Shown piece after piece: positions 8,373 through 19,939 of a DNA stretch of 64,000 nt (positions are counted from its first letter, which is position 1; the number at the start of each line of letters is the position of its first letter). This DNA comes from Saccharopolyspora gloriosae (GTDB lineage Bacteria > Actinomycetota > Actinomycetes > Mycobacteriales > Pseudonocardiaceae): positions 1,736,001-1,800,000 of the forward strand of contig NZ_CP059557.1 of the NCBI RefSeq assembly GCF_022828475.1, in the 5' to 3' direction. The position numbers and the translations under genes were made by a program. The notes under the pieces were generated by a model. That model did no database searches. It saw only the letters and a program-made list of their open reading frames with translations, and had not been told where the DNA came from.

Positions 8373-10463
8373 TCACCCGGCGAGCTCGTGCGGGACGCCG
8401 AGCTCGTCGTAGAGCCGCGCGGCCGCCCGGCGCTGCTCGCGGGCCTGCTCGGGGCGGCCGGTGCTCTCGTAGAGGTCGGCGAGCCGCTCGCGATCCAGGG
8501 CCTCGCCGTAGCCGAACTCGGTTTCCTGGTGCAAAGCCAGCGCTTGTTCGAGGTGTTCGGCTGCTTCGTCGGTGCTGCCCATCGCGCCCAGCACCAGGCC
8601 GATCTCGCTCAGGCAGCCGGCCTCGTTCCGGCGGTCGCCGTGCGAGCGGCGGATCTCAATGGCCCGTTGCAGGTGCGGGATCGCTTCGCCGAACTGCCCG
8701 AGGCGGCACTCGGCCTTGGCCAGCGCGCTCAACGCGGTGGCCTCACCCCACTCGTCGCCCAGCGCGACGTGCATGGCGTAGGCGCGTTCCAACGTCTCGT
8801 CGGCCTCCGCGTCACGGCCCAGCCCGTAGTACACGCTGCCGAGGTCGCGCAGCGCCCACGCATGTGCCCACTCCGGGCCGACCCGCTCCCACAGCCATAC
8901 CGCCCGCTGCAACTCCACCAGCGCCTTCTGGTGTTCGTGCAACGTTCCTAACGCGATGGCGTCGCTGGTCAGCAGCCAAGCCTCGGCGAGCTCGTCGCCG
9001 AGCGCGCGGGCGGAAGCGAGCCCGATGCGGTGCGTCTCCAACCAATCGGCCACCGGGCGCCGGGAAAGCATGAAGGCGAACATCGCCACCGGCAGCTGCC
9101 AGCCGAAGAGGTGCTCCCCGAGCGAAGAAGCCTGCCGGACCACGGCTTTCAGGTTCTCCCGCTCCTCGTCGTAGAAGTGCAGCGCGGCCGGGCGATCGGC
9201 GAATTCCGGTATCGAACCGGGGGATTCCGGCGGCTCCATCGGGATCCGGCTGAAGCTCGGTGCCGCCTGCCACGAGGCGGCGATCGTGGCGTGCAGATAC
9301 CAGGACAGCAGTCTGCGCACGGCCGCGTCGCGTTCTTCGGCGCTCTCGTCGTGCCGCGCGCATTCGGCGGCGTAGAGGCCGAGCAGGTCGTGGAACCGGT
9401 AGCGCTGCGCCCGGTGCTCGTCGAGCAGGTGCGCGCCGACCAGGGAGTCGAGCAATCGGCGGGTCTTGGCGCGCGACAGCCCGGCCAGCGCGGCCACCGC
9501 GTCCAGGCTGAGGTCCGGGCTTTCGGCGAGCCCGAGCAGCCGGAACAGCCGCGCGACATCCGGCTGGAGCGAGCGGTAGGACCACGAGAAGACCGCGCGC
9601 ACCGTGGTGAACTCGTCCTCCTCGACGGTCAGTGCGTCCAGCCGTTCGCGTTCATCGGCGAGCTCTTCCACGAGCTCGGCGACCCGCAGGTGCGATCCGG
9701 CGACGAGTCGTTCGGCGGCGATGCGCAGCGCCAGCGGCAGGAATCCGCAATACCCGGCGAGTTCGACGGCGGCCTCAGGCTCGGCGTCGACTCGGTCGGC
9801 ACCGGCGGCTCTGCGGAGAAGTTCGATCGCGCGGTCCGGCGGCAGCACGTCCAGCGACATCCGGGTTGCTCCTTCCCTGGCCGTCAGGCTCGCCAACCGG
9901 TTGCGGCTGGTGACCACAACCCGGCAGGGCGCGGAACCTGGCAACAGCGGTCGGACCTGTTCGGCGGTGGCGGCGTTGTCGAGCACGATCAGCATATGGC
10001 GGCCGGTCAGCATGGTCCGGTACATCGAGGATTTCGCATCGGTGGCGACGGGCAGCCGGTCGTCGGGCACGCCCAGTGCGCGCAGCATTTCGTCGAGCGC
10101 CTCGTCCGCATCCCGCTTGCGATCGATGTGGTGGCCGCGCAGGTCCAGGTACAGGTCCCCGTCGGGGAACCGGTCCCGCACCCGGTGCGCCCAGAAAGCG
10201 GCGAGCGAGGTCTTCCCGACGCCCCCGGAACCGACGATCAACCAGGTCGGCGCGGCGGACTCGGCGGGCTCGGCCAGCCAGGAGTCCAGCGCGCTCAGGC
10301 TGGTCTCGCGGTCGGTGAAGTGCGAAACGCGCGCGGGCAGCTGTCGCGGCACCGGGGTCTCGGGCGCAGCCGGCTGGTGGAAGTGCACGCCCCCGTGGAC
10401 CTTCCCGACCTGCACGACGTTGCGCGCGGTTCCGGAGAAGACGTTCCGGATCTCATCGGCCAT
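8373..10463 (-). CDS. STAND/NB-ARC ATPase with TPR repeats and RHIM-like N-terminus
   Basis: NLR-like signalling ATPase of 696 residues. Residues 1-29 hold a short motif, NVVQVGKVHGGVHFH, with VQVG at 17-20, resembling the RHIM-like amyloid motifs of bacterial NLRs. The NB-ARC domain follows with Walker A GSGGVGKTS (78-86), Walker B LIVLDNAA, VVVTSRNR and GFLPLALRIA. A winged-helix part and a C-terminal half of tetratricopeptide repeats (VYYGLGRDAEADETLERA, LGQFGEAIPHLQRAI) complete it. It resembles AfsR without the SARP DNA-binding domain, so it is probably not a DNA-binding regulator. The GntR gene is 42 bases downstream. Confidence 0.88.
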   Translation of the reverse strand: MADEIRNVFSGTARNVVQVGKVHGGVHFHQPAAPETPVPRQLPARVSHFTDRETSLSALDSWLAEPAESAAPTWLIVGSGGVGKTSLAAFWAHRVRDRFPDGDLYLDLRGHHIDRKRDADEALDEMLRALGVPDDRLPVATDAKSSMYRTMLTGRHMLIVLDNAATAEQVRPLLPGSAPCRVVVTSRNRLASLTAREGATRMSLDVLPPDRAIELLRRAAGADRVDAEPEAAVELAGYCGFLPLALRIAAERLVAGSHLRVAELVEELADERERLDALTVEEDEFTTVRAVFSWSYRSLQPDVARLFRLLGLAESPDLSLDAVAALAGLSRAKTRRLLDSLVGAHLLDEHRAQRYRFHDLLGLYAAECARHDESAEERDAAVRRLLSWYLHATIAASWQAAPSFSRIPMEPPESPGSIPEFADRPAALHFYDEERENLKAVVRQASSLGEHLFGWQLPVAMFAFMLSRRPVADWLETHRIGLASARALGDELAEAWLLTSDAIALGTLHEHQKALVELQRAVWLWERVGPEWAHAWALRDLGSVYYGLGRDAEADETLERAYAMHVALGDEWGEATALSALAKAECRLGQFGEAIPHLQRAIEIRRSHGDRRNEAGCLSEIGLVLGAMGSTDEAAEHLEQALALHQETEFGYGEALDRERLADLYESTGRPEQAREQRRAAARLYDELGVPHELAG

Positions 10464-10790
10464 CCCGACCTCCCACCGAAACGAGTGCCCGAGAACGGTT
10501 TACCGCTCAGGGCGCCGCGGGATGGTCGAAATCTCCCGAAAGCACCGAAAATCAGGCCATCCGGAGCAGTCGTGTTGCCCGAATGCCCGGCCGTGGATCG
10601 TCTCTCCGCCAAGGAGAATCCGCTGCGCCGCACGTGTGCGCATCGGTTTCGGCGGTGCCGACCGGCTCGGCCTTGATGACCCATGTGGACATGCGGTCCA
10701 TCCTCTTCATCGCGCCGGTGGGTTCCAGCGTTCTCCCGGGAACACCACCGCGATGCGTCCTGGTCCGCCCCTCGCGCGAATGTGGGACGG
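10464..10790. other. Gap with one possible short ORF
   Basis: No clear gene lies between the STAND ATPase and meaB. One minus-strand frame at 10552-10692 could encode 46 residues beginning MSTWVIKAEPVGTAE, with AGAGG nine bases before the ATG. I recognise no family, and codon bias over so short a span is not decisive. The rest probably holds the promoter of the ATPase gene and the 3' end of the meaB transcript. Confidence 0.35.
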
Positions 10791-11777
10791 CTACCGCTCC
10801 CGGAAGGCGCGCAGCAGCCTCTCCGCCGCCAGGGATGCGGTGAGTTCGCCCGCGCGGACGTGGGATTCGACGTCCGCGACGATTTCGCGCACCTCGGGGT
10901 GGGCGACGAGTTCCGCCATCAGCTGATCGCGGACCAGCGCCCACGTCCACTCGACCTGCTGGCGGCTGCGCTTGTCGGCGAGTTCGCCGGTGTCGGTGAG
11001 CGTCGCGCGGTGCTGCTCGATCTGCTCCCACAGCGAGTCCAGGCCGTTGCCGGTGAGGCCGCTGCACGTCACCACCGGCGGCGTCCACGAGGCGCTGACG
11101 GGAGTGAGCAGCCGCAGTGCCCCGCGCAGTTCGCGGGCGGCCTTGCGCGCGTCCATCTCATGTGGACCGTCCGCCTTGTTGACGGCGACCAGATCGGCGA
11201 GTTCCAGCACGCCTTTTTTGATGCCCTGCAACTGATCCCCGGTCCGCGCGAGCGTCAGCAGCAGGAAGCAGTCGACCATCCCGGCCACCGTCACCTCGGA
11301 CTGGCCGACGCCGACGGTCTCCACCAGCACCACGTCGAACCCGGCGGCCTCCATCAGCACGATCGTCTCGCGGGTGGCGCGGGCGACGCCGCCGAGCGTG
11401 CCCGCCGACGGAGAGGGCCGCACGAACGCGGCCGGATCCGCCGACAGCGTCGCCATCCGCGTCTTGTCGCCGAGGATGCTGCCGCCGGTGCGAGTCGAGG
11501 ACGGGTCCACCGCCAGCACCGCCACCCGATGCCCGGCCGCGGTCAGCGTCGTGCCGAGCGACTCGATGAACGTGGACTTGCCGACGCCGGGCACGCCGGT
11601 GATGCCCACCCGGTGCGCCCCGCCGCTGTGCGGGAGCAGTTCGATCAGCAGCTCCTGGGCCTTGGCCCGGTGCGCCGGTTTGGTCGACTCGACCAGCGTG
11701 ATCGCCTGCGCCAACTTCGTGCGGGAACCCTCCAGCACGCCCTTGGCGTAGTCCTCTACGTTGATCTCGCGCGGCAT
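10791..11777 (-). CDS. meaB: Methylmalonyl-CoA mutase chaperone GTPase MeaB
   Basis: G-protein chaperone of 328 residues that loads and protects the adenosylcobalamin cofactor of methylmalonyl-CoA mutase. The P-loop GVPGVGKST, the switch region (VDPSSTRTGGSILGDKTRM) and the base-recognition NKAD are present, along with the ETVGVGQSE block typical of MeaB/ArgK. The C-terminal dimerisation arm is present too. The ATG at 11777 has AAGGA seven bases upstream. It is the last gene of the mutA-mutB-meaB set but is separated from mutB by 228 bases holding palindromic repeat copy B, which may lower its expression. Confidence 0.95.
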   Translation of the reverse strand: MPREINVEDYAKGVLEGSRTKLAQAITLVESTKPAHRAKAQELLIELLPHSGGAHRVGITGVPGVGKSTFIESLGTTLTAAGHRVAVLAVDPSSTRTGGSILGDKTRMATLSADPAAFVRPSPSAGTLGGVARATRETIVLMEAAGFDVVLVETVGVGQSEVTVAGMVDCFLLLTLARTGDQLQGIKKGVLELADLVAVNKADGPHEMDARKAARELRGALRLLTPVSASWTPPVVTCSGLTGNGLDSLWEQIEQHRATLTDTGELADKRSRQQVEWTWALVRDQLMAELVAHPEVREIVADVESHVRAGELTASLAAERLLRAFRER

Positions 11778-11814
11778 TGAGACGTCCTTGCGGAGTGAGC
11801 TGGCGTAGTGGGTC

Positions 11815-11942
11815 GGGTGGCGGAACCTCAGTGGCTTCCTCGCTGCCCCCTTGCCGGGTGTGGCCGCGATTTCTCAAGTAGCACCCTACTCAGCGAAATC
11901 GCCGTCCTCGCGAGGAAGCCGCGGAGAACCCGCCGGTGGTGG
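11815..11942. repeat. Nested palindromic repeat, copy B
   Basis: Same layout as copy A: GGCGGAACCTCAG on the left and GAGAACCCGCCGG on the right. The outer arms at 11827-11843 and 11910-11926 pair at 15 of 17 positions plus one G-U pair, with an inner GCGATTTC/GAAATCGC stem. It lies inside the mutB-meaB gap and is followed by a further hairpin, TCAGCGGC-TCC-GCCGCTGA, near 11967-11985. It could attenuate transcription between the two genes. Confidence 0.8.
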
Positions 11943-12005
11943 GCTTGCTTCGGTGGTCACTGCTCAGCGGCTCCGCCGCTGACAAGGCACCGATCAACGG
12001 ACTCA

Positions 12006-14215
<2,210 letters not shown>

Positions 14216-14216
<1 letters not shown>

Positions 14217-16141
14217 CACTCGACTCCCAACGTGCGGTGCGCGGCGCGCAGCACCTGGATCGCGTCGCAACCGGCGAACACGTGACCGTCCACATCGTCC
14301 GGTCGTTGACTCGGTTTTCCGGCCAGCAGCACGCGTTTCGCGCCCGCTTCCTTGAGCGCCTCGGCCGTTTCGGCGGCGCGTTCGGCGTAGACCTTGTCCG
14401 CCGAGCACAGGCAGACCACCGGAGTGGGGTGCTCGGCGTAGGCGGCGAGCACGTCCGAAGTGGACTCCGTCGGTCCTGCCTCGGTGGATTCCAGGCCACC
14501 GGCGGCGAACAGGTTCCGGGCGAACGACGCCCGCGCCGTGTAGGTCGCCAGCGGTCCCAGCGTGGCGAGGAAGACCTCCGGTCGCTGCTGCTGAGCGTCG
14601 GCGGCGTCGCGCAGCGCCTCGAACTCCTCGGCGTAGCGCACCCTCGGCAGCCCGCCCGAGGGCGGTTCCGGCGCGGGCTCGCGCCGCAGGGGCTGCTCGG
14701 TGAGGTTCGGGAACTCGCTCACCCCGGTGATCGGGTCGGAGCGGTCGGCGACCGCGGCCTTGCGCCGCTCCCAGGTAGCCGCGAGCCGCTCGGCGACCAC
14801 GCCGGAGCGCAAGGCGTCCGGAAGTCCGCTCGCGCCCTCGATCTCCTGGAACCACGCCCAGGCGGCGTTGGCGAGCTCGTCGGTCAGCGTCTCGACGTAC
14901 CAGGAGCCACCGGCCGGGTCGATCACCTGCGCCAGGTGCGATTCGTCGAGCAGCAGCGCCTGCGTGTTGCGGGCGACGCGCTGGGAGAACTCGTCCGGCG
15001 AGCCGATCGCCGCGTCGAACGGCTGCACCGTCACCGCCTGCGCACCGCCGACGCCGGCGGCGAACGTCGCGATCGTCGCGCGCAGCATGTTCACCCACGG
15101 ATCGCGCCGCGTCAGCATCGCCGAGGAGGTCACGGCGTGCTGGGGCTGCGCCCGCGCCGCAGGCGAGGCGCCGCAGCGGCGCGCGACCTGCTCCCACACG
15201 CGGCGCGCGGCGCGCAGCTTCGCGATGGTGAGGAACTGGTCGGCGGTCGCCGCGTAGCGGAACTCCAGCAGTCCGCACGCGGTGTCCACGTCCAGCCCGG
15301 CTTCGGTCAGCCACCGCAGGTAGGTGACTCCGGCGGCCAGCGAGGCGCCCAGCTCCTCGCCGTCCGAACCGCCCGCGTCGTGGTACGGCAAGGCGTCCAC
15401 GGTGATCGCCCGCAGGCCCGGGTGGCCGTCGGCGCAGCGTTTCGCCAGTTCCACGGCCTGCCCCGGGCCGATGTCCCGGCCGGTGCGGGCCTGCACGCCC
15501 AGCGGGTCGGCGCCGAGGTTGCCGCGCAGCGCGCTCGGCGCCACGTCCTGCTCGGCGGCGATGGCCAGCAGGGCGGCGGCCGCGCTCGGCGCCTGCTCGC
15601 CCGCGTCGAGCACCACGCCGATCATGTCCAAGTGCACGCCGTGCAACGCGTCGGCCAGCGAGTCCACGGCGAGCCCGCCTTCGCCGAGCCGCAGCAGCAG
15701 CGAGCCGACTCCGCCGTTGAGGTCCGCGAGGATCTGCCGGTTCGCGGTGGCCGCGTCCGGATTCCCGTGCGACTGGCGCACGTCCCAGCCCTCCGCGACC
15801 GAGCCCTGCGGCCTGCTGCCCCGCACGAACGGGGCGAATCCGGGCAGTCCCGAGGCGGACGCGTCTTCGGACGCCCTGTCTTCGGCCGCCCCATCCCCGG
15901 TCGCCTCATCTCTGGTGGCGCTGTACAGCGGCCGCACCGTGAGGTCGTCGTAGGTCCGCGTCGCCAGCAGCTCGGCCGGATCTTCGGGGGCCGGATCGCC
16001 TTCCGCGATGCGGCCGGTCCTGCGCAGGACCTTCTCCACCTGCTCCAGCCACTGCCGATGCGTGGGCTCGGGGAATTCGCCGCCCAGGCTGAGCCCGGGC
16101 CGGGGGCTGCTCGTCGTCGAGAGCCGGTCAGAGGGCGCCAT
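14216..16141 (-). CDS. mutA: Methylmalonyl-CoA mutase small subunit
   Basis: Non-catalytic partner of MutB, 641 residues. It keeps the barrel and Rossmann-like domains but lacks the DxHxxG cobalamin motif, as expected for this subunit. Recognisable blocks are [40 protein letters not shown] and [12 protein letters not shown]. The ATG at 16141 is the first plausible start after the low-complexity upstream DNA; its ribosome site is weak, so a slightly earlier GTG cannot be excluded. First gene of the mutase operon, coupled to mutB by a one-base overlap. Confidence 0.95.
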
Positions 16142-16244
16142 GGGGATCGATGGTAGGACTCGGAGTACCCGCGAAACGGCCGCTTCCTTGTGACCCACGT
16201 CCCACCTGGTAGGCAAGCCCGATTCCCAGGCTCTCGGGTGCCGC

Positions 16245-16484
16245 TCAGTGACCGCTGAAGTGGTACTCCCAGCCCGCTTCCGGGATGTAGTGCAGGCGGT
16301 AACTGGTCTCGATCTTGGGGCCGTCGTGCAGGTGGACGTGCCGAAGCAGGCGGCCGTGCACCGCCTCGGAATCGCGCAGCCCTTGTTCGCGCCCGTCCAG
16401 CGGTCCGCCGACGAACCGCACCTGTCGCTCCGGCATGCGGACAGTGTCGATGATCCGCACGGGGCCGATCCAGCCCCCGACCAC
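16245..16484 (-). CDS. Small conserved protein of unknown function
   Basis: Predicted protein of 79 residues from the GTG at 16484, or 63 from the ATG at 16436. The core reads VRFVGGPLDGREQ, followed by a YRLHYIPEAGWEYHFSG tail. This GGPLDG pattern recurs in short actinobacterial and phage hypothetical proteins, but no function is known to me. It has no signal peptide or membrane helix. It lies upstream of mutA on the same strand, 103 bases away, so co-transcription is possible but not shown. Confidence 0.6.
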   Translation of the reverse strand: MVGGWIGPVRIIDTVRMPERQVRFVGGPLDGREQGLRDSEAVHGRLLRHVHLHDGPKIETSYRLHYIPEAGWEYHFSGH

Positions 16485-16601
16485 CGTCCGTCACCCGATG
16501 GGATGAGATTCGGGGTTCGGTGAAGGCGAACCGATCCCCCGAATCGCGCAGCCGACCCCGCCTGAGGTGCGGACGAGCACGCCAGGGACGATTCAAGGGC
16601 C

Positions 16602-19103
16602 ATGAAGCTCACGGACCACCTCCCCAGCGCACCTGACCCCGACGTCCTGCTCGACGCCTTCACGACCTGGACGACGGAGCAGGGCATCGAGCTCTACCCG
16701 GCGCAGGAAGAGGCGCTGATGGAGGTGGTGACCGGAGCGAACGTCATCCTCAGCACCCCCACGGGTTCCGGCAAGAGCCTCGTCGCCACCGGCGCGCACT
16801 TCACCGCGTTGGCCGACGGCAAGCGCAGCTACTACACGGCGCCGATCAAGGCGCTGGTGTCGGAGAAGTTCTTCGCGCTGGTCGACGTGTTCGGCGCCGA
16901 CAACGTCGGCATGATGACCGGCGACAGCAGCGTGAACGCCGACGCGCCGATCGTCTGCTGCACCGCCGAGATCCTGGCGAACCTGGCGTTGCGCGACGGC
17001 GAGCAGGCCGACGTGGGCCAGGTCGTGATGGACGAGTTCCACTTCTACGCCGAGCCGGAGCGCGGCTGGGCGTGGCAGGTGCCGCTGCTGGAACTGCCGC
17101 AGGCGCAGTTCGTGCTGATGTCGGCGACGCTGGGCGACGTCACCCGGTTCGAGAAGGACCTCACGCAGCGCACCGGCCGGTCGACGGCCGTGGTCAGCTC
17201 CGCGGAGCGGCCGATCCCGCTGACGTACCGCTACGCGCTCACGCCGCTGCACGAGACGATCGAAGAGCTCCTCGGCGGCAACCAGGCGCCCGTCTACGTC
17301 GTGTACTTCAACCAGGCGTCCGCGATGGAGCAGGCGCAGGGCCTGATGAGCGTGAACGTCGCCTCCCGCGAGCAGCGCAACAAGATCGCCGAGGCGATCG
17401 GGAACTTCCGGTTCACCGCCGGATTCGGCAAGACCCTGTCGCGGCTGGTGCGCCACGGCATCGGCGTGCACCACGCCGGGATGCTGCCGAAGTACCGGCG
17501 GCTCGTGGAGCAGCTCGCCCAAGCGGGGCTGCTGAAGATCATCTGCGGCACGGACACGCTCGGCGTCGGCATCAACGTCCCGATCCGCACCGTGCTGCTG
17601 ACCGGGCTCACCAAGTACGACGGCGTGCGCACCCGGCACCTGAAGGCGCGCGAGTTCCACCAGATCGCCGGCCGCGCCGGCCGGGCGGGCTACGACACCG
17701 CGGGCTACGTCGTGGTGCAGGCCCCGGAGCACGTCATCGAGAACGAGAAGGCGCTGGCGAAGGCGGGGGAGGACCCGAAAAAGCGGCGCAAGGTGGTGCG
17801 CAAGCAGGCGCCCGAAGGGTTCGTGTCGTGGAGCGAGAAGACCTTCGACAAGCTCGTCGAGGCCGAACCGGAACCGCTGGTCTCCAGCTTCCAGGTCAGC
17901 CACTCCATGCTGCTCAACGTGATCAACCGTCCCGGTGACGCGTTCGCGGCGATGAAGCACCTGCTCACCGAGAACCACGAGGACCGCCCCGCGCAGCGCA
18001 GGCACATCCTGCGGGCCATCGCGATCTACCGGGCGCTGCTGGCCGCGGACGTGGTGGAGCAGCTCGACGAGCCCGACCCGCAGGGCCGCCGGGTGCGGCT
18101 GACCGTGGACCTGCAGTTCGACTTCGCGCTCAACCAGCCGTTGTCGCCGTTCGCGCTGGCCGCGATCGAACTGCTCGACGTCGACTCGCCGAGCTATCCG
18201 CTGGACGTGCTCTCGGTCATCGAGTCCACATTGGACAACCCGAGGCAGGTGCTGTCCGCGCAGCAGTTCAAGGCGCGCGGCGAAGCCGTGGCGCAGATGA
18301 AGGCCGACGGCATCGAATACGACGAGCGGATGGAACTGCTCGAGGACGTCACCTATCCGAAACCGCTGCAGGACATCCTCGAAGCGGCCTACGAGATGTA
18401 CCGAAAAGGACACCCGTGGGTCGCCGAGCACGAGCTGTCGCCGAAGTCGGTGGCCCGCGACATGTTCGAGCGGGCGATGAACTTCGTCGAGTTCGTCAAC
18501 CACTACGGCCTGGCCCGCTCCGAAGGCCTCGTGCTGCGCTACCTCGCCGACGTGTACAAGGCGCTGCGCCACACGGTGCCCGCCGACGCGAAGACCGAAG
18601 AACTCACCGACCTCATCGAATGGCTCGGTGAACTGGTGCGCCAAGTCGACTCCAGCCTGCTCGACGAGTGGGAGCGGCTGCGCAACCCCGCCGCCGAAGC
18701 CACCGCCGACACCGCCCCGGTAGACGAGGGGCCTGCTCGCGTCACGCAGAACAAGCGGGCGTTCCGGGTGCAGGTGCGCAACGCGATGTTCCGCCGCGTC
18801 GAACTCGCCGCCCGCCGATGGACCACACCGCTCGGCGAACTCGACCCCGAGTTCGGCGCCGAAGCGTGGGAAGAGGCCCTCGACGGCTACTTCGCCGAGT
18901 ACGACGAGATCGGCACCGACGCCGACGCGCGCGGCCCCGCGATGCTGATGATCACCGAGGAGTCGCGGCGCTGGCTGGTGCGGCAGATCTTCAGCGACCC
19001 CGCCGGGGATCACGACTGGGGGATCAGCGCCGAGGTCGACCTCGCGGAGTCCGATGAGGAAGGCGCCGCGGTGATCCGAGTGCAGGCCGTGGACCAGCAA
19101 TAA
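16602..19103 (+). CDS. Ski2-like DEAD/DEAH-box RNA helicase (DUF3516 C-terminus)
   Basis: ATP-dependent RNA helicase of 833 residues. Walker A is TPTGSGKS (52-59), motif II is DEFH (144-147), motif III is MSATL, and motif VI is QIAGRAGRAGYD. The TGLTKYDGVRTRHLKAREFHQ stretch is typical of the Ski2/Mtr4-like actinobacterial group. The C-terminal ~400 residues are a helical domain of the DUF3516 type. The role is probably RNA decay or remodelling, by analogy with Ski2-like enzymes. It is monocistronic, followed after 78 bases by a universal stress protein gene. Confidence 0.92.
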   Translation: MKLTDHLPSAPDPDVLLDAFTTWTTEQGIELYPAQEEALMEVVTGANVILSTPTGSGKSLVATGAHFTALADGKRSYYTAPIKALVSEKFFALVDVFGADNVGMMTGDSSVNADAPIVCCTAEILANLALRDGEQADVGQVVMDEFHFYAEPERGWAWQVPLLELPQAQFVLMSATLGDVTRFEKDLTQRTGRSTAVVSSAERPIPLTYRYALTPLHETIEELLGGNQAPVYVVYFNQASAMEQAQGLMSVNVASREQRNKIAEAIGNFRFTAGFGKTLSRLVRHGIGVHHAGMLPKYRRLVEQLAQAGLLKIICGTDTLGVGINVPIRTVLLTGLTKYDGVRTRHLKAREFHQIAGRAGRAGYDTAGYVVVQAPEHVIENEKALAKAGEDPKKRRKVVRKQAPEGFVSWSEKTFDKLVEAEPEPLVSSFQVSHSMLLNVINRPGDAFAAMKHLLTENHEDRPAQRRHILRAIAIYRALLAADVVEQLDEPDPQGRRVRLTVDLQFDFALNQPLSPFALAAIELLDVDSPSYPLDVLSVIESTLDNPRQVLSAQQFKARGEAVAQMKADGIEYDERMELLEDVTYPKPLQDILEAAYEMYRKGHPWVAEHELSPKSVARDMFERAMNFVEFVNHYGLARSEGLVLRYLADVYKALRHTVPADAKTEELTDLIEWLGELVRQVDSSLLDEWERLRNPAAEATADTAPVDEGPARVTQNKRAFRVQVRNAMFRRVELAARRWTTPLGELDPEFGAEAWEEALDGYFAEYDEIGTDADARGPAMLMITEESRRWLVRQIFSDPAGDHDWGISAEVDLAESDEEGAAVIRVQAVDQQ

Positions 19104-19181
19104 GGGCTCTCAGATGGTGGCCTCGCCCGCCTGGGTGCCATACGATCAAGGTTTCCGGTCGCGATCGAGAGGAACGGGATC

Positions 19182-19595
19182 ATGGCGCAGACCGTGGTAG
19201 CAGGCATCGACGGGTCCGAGGAGTCCAAGCGCGCGCTGCACTGGGCCGCCGAGTACGTCACGAAGGTGGGCGGACTGGTGCACGCCATCACGGTGTGGCA
19301 CCAGCCGGTGCAGTTCGGCTACCGCCTGCCGACCCCGGACACCGAACTCGAACAGCGCGCCCGCAAGCTCCTCGACGAGACGACCGAATCCGTGAAGGCG
19401 GAATTCCCGAAGGTGGACATCCGGCCCCGGCTCATCCGCGGGCACGTCATCGACGAACTGGTGGGGCTGTCCCCGCAGGCCGACATGATGGTCGTGGGCA
19501 ACAAGGGCCACGGCGCCTTCACCGGCATGATGGTCGGCTCAGTGGCCCTGAAACTAGTCCACCACGCGCGTTGTCCTGTGCTCGTCGTTCGGTGA
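19182..19595 (+). CDS. Universal stress protein, UspA family
   Basis: Single-domain universal stress protein of 137 residues. It starts with VVAGIDGSEESKRAL, the first strand and ATP-contact loop, and ends with the nucleotide-binding motif GNKGHGAFTGMMVGSVA, which fits the G-2x-G-9x-G-S/T consensus of ATP-binding Usps. Such proteins support survival under starvation or low oxygen; no specific partner can be inferred. A run of AGAGGAACGGG before the ATG is a reasonable ribosome site. Palindromic repeat copy C begins 30 bases after its stop. Confidence 0.93.
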   Translation: MAQTVVAGIDGSEESKRALHWAAEYVTKVGGLVHAITVWHQPVQFGYRLPTPDTELEQRARKLLDETTESVKAEFPKVDIRPRLIRGHVIDELVGLSPQADMMVVGNKGHGAFTGMMVGSVALKLVHHARCPVLVVR

Positions 19596-19625
19596 AGTCT
19601 TCGTCGGTCGGTTTGCTTTGGGGGG

Positions 19626-19880
19626 CGGGTGGCGGAACCTCAGTGAGCCTCTCGCTGCGGGATCTTTTTCCCTAGTGGCTCCGCCACGAGGGAAAAAGCT
19701 GTCCTCGCGAGAGGCTCACTGAGAACCCGCCGGTGGTCGGCTTCTTGACGTGGGCTATGTGCTTCGCACATACAGGCACGGCCTTCGGCCGCCAGGCAGG
19801 CGTGCTTCGCCGCCCTTCGCGGGCTTCGCCGCCAACTGCACGGCTTCGCCGTCAGGATTCGGCTTCGTCGGTAGGGAGCT
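19626..19880. repeat. Nested palindromic repeat, copy C, with trailing hairpin cluster
   Basis: Outer arms 19639-19655 and 19707-19723 form a perfect 17-bp stem. Inner arms 19664-19673 and 19689-19698 (CTTTTTCCCT/AGGGAAAAAG) form a second perfect stem, and GTGGC-TCC-GCCAC makes the tip. The trailing part holds TGTGC-TTC-GCACA and several GGCTTCGCC-type mini-hairpins up to about 19880. It fills the gap between the convergent usp and methyltransferase genes, together with the separate terminator at 19890. Confidence 0.85.
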
Positions 19881-19889
19881 TTGCGTGAA

Positions 19890-19925
19890 ATCGCCCGCCG
19901 GTCCTGAGTGGACTTGGCGGGCGAT
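19890..19925 (-). terminator. Hairpin terminator of the methyltransferase gene
   Basis: ATCGCCCGCC (19890-19899) pairs perfectly with GGCGGGCGAT (19916-19925), followed by TTGTTG on the plus strand. It lies 15 bases past the stop of the minus-strand methyltransferase gene and may also stop transcripts from the usp side. Confidence 0.75.
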
Positions 19926-19939
19926 GTTGTTGCGAGGGT

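Noticed and set aside
8373-10463. SARP/AfsR-type transcription activator
   Set aside because: The ATPase and TPR parts fit AfsR, but the N-terminus is a 30-residue motif with no winged-helix SARP domain.
16593-19100. Long minus-strand open frame of 835 codons opposite the helicase gene
   Set aside because: It is the mirror of the high-GC third-position pattern; its translation is rich in Arg, Val, His and Leu without motifs, while the plus strand has all helicase motifs.
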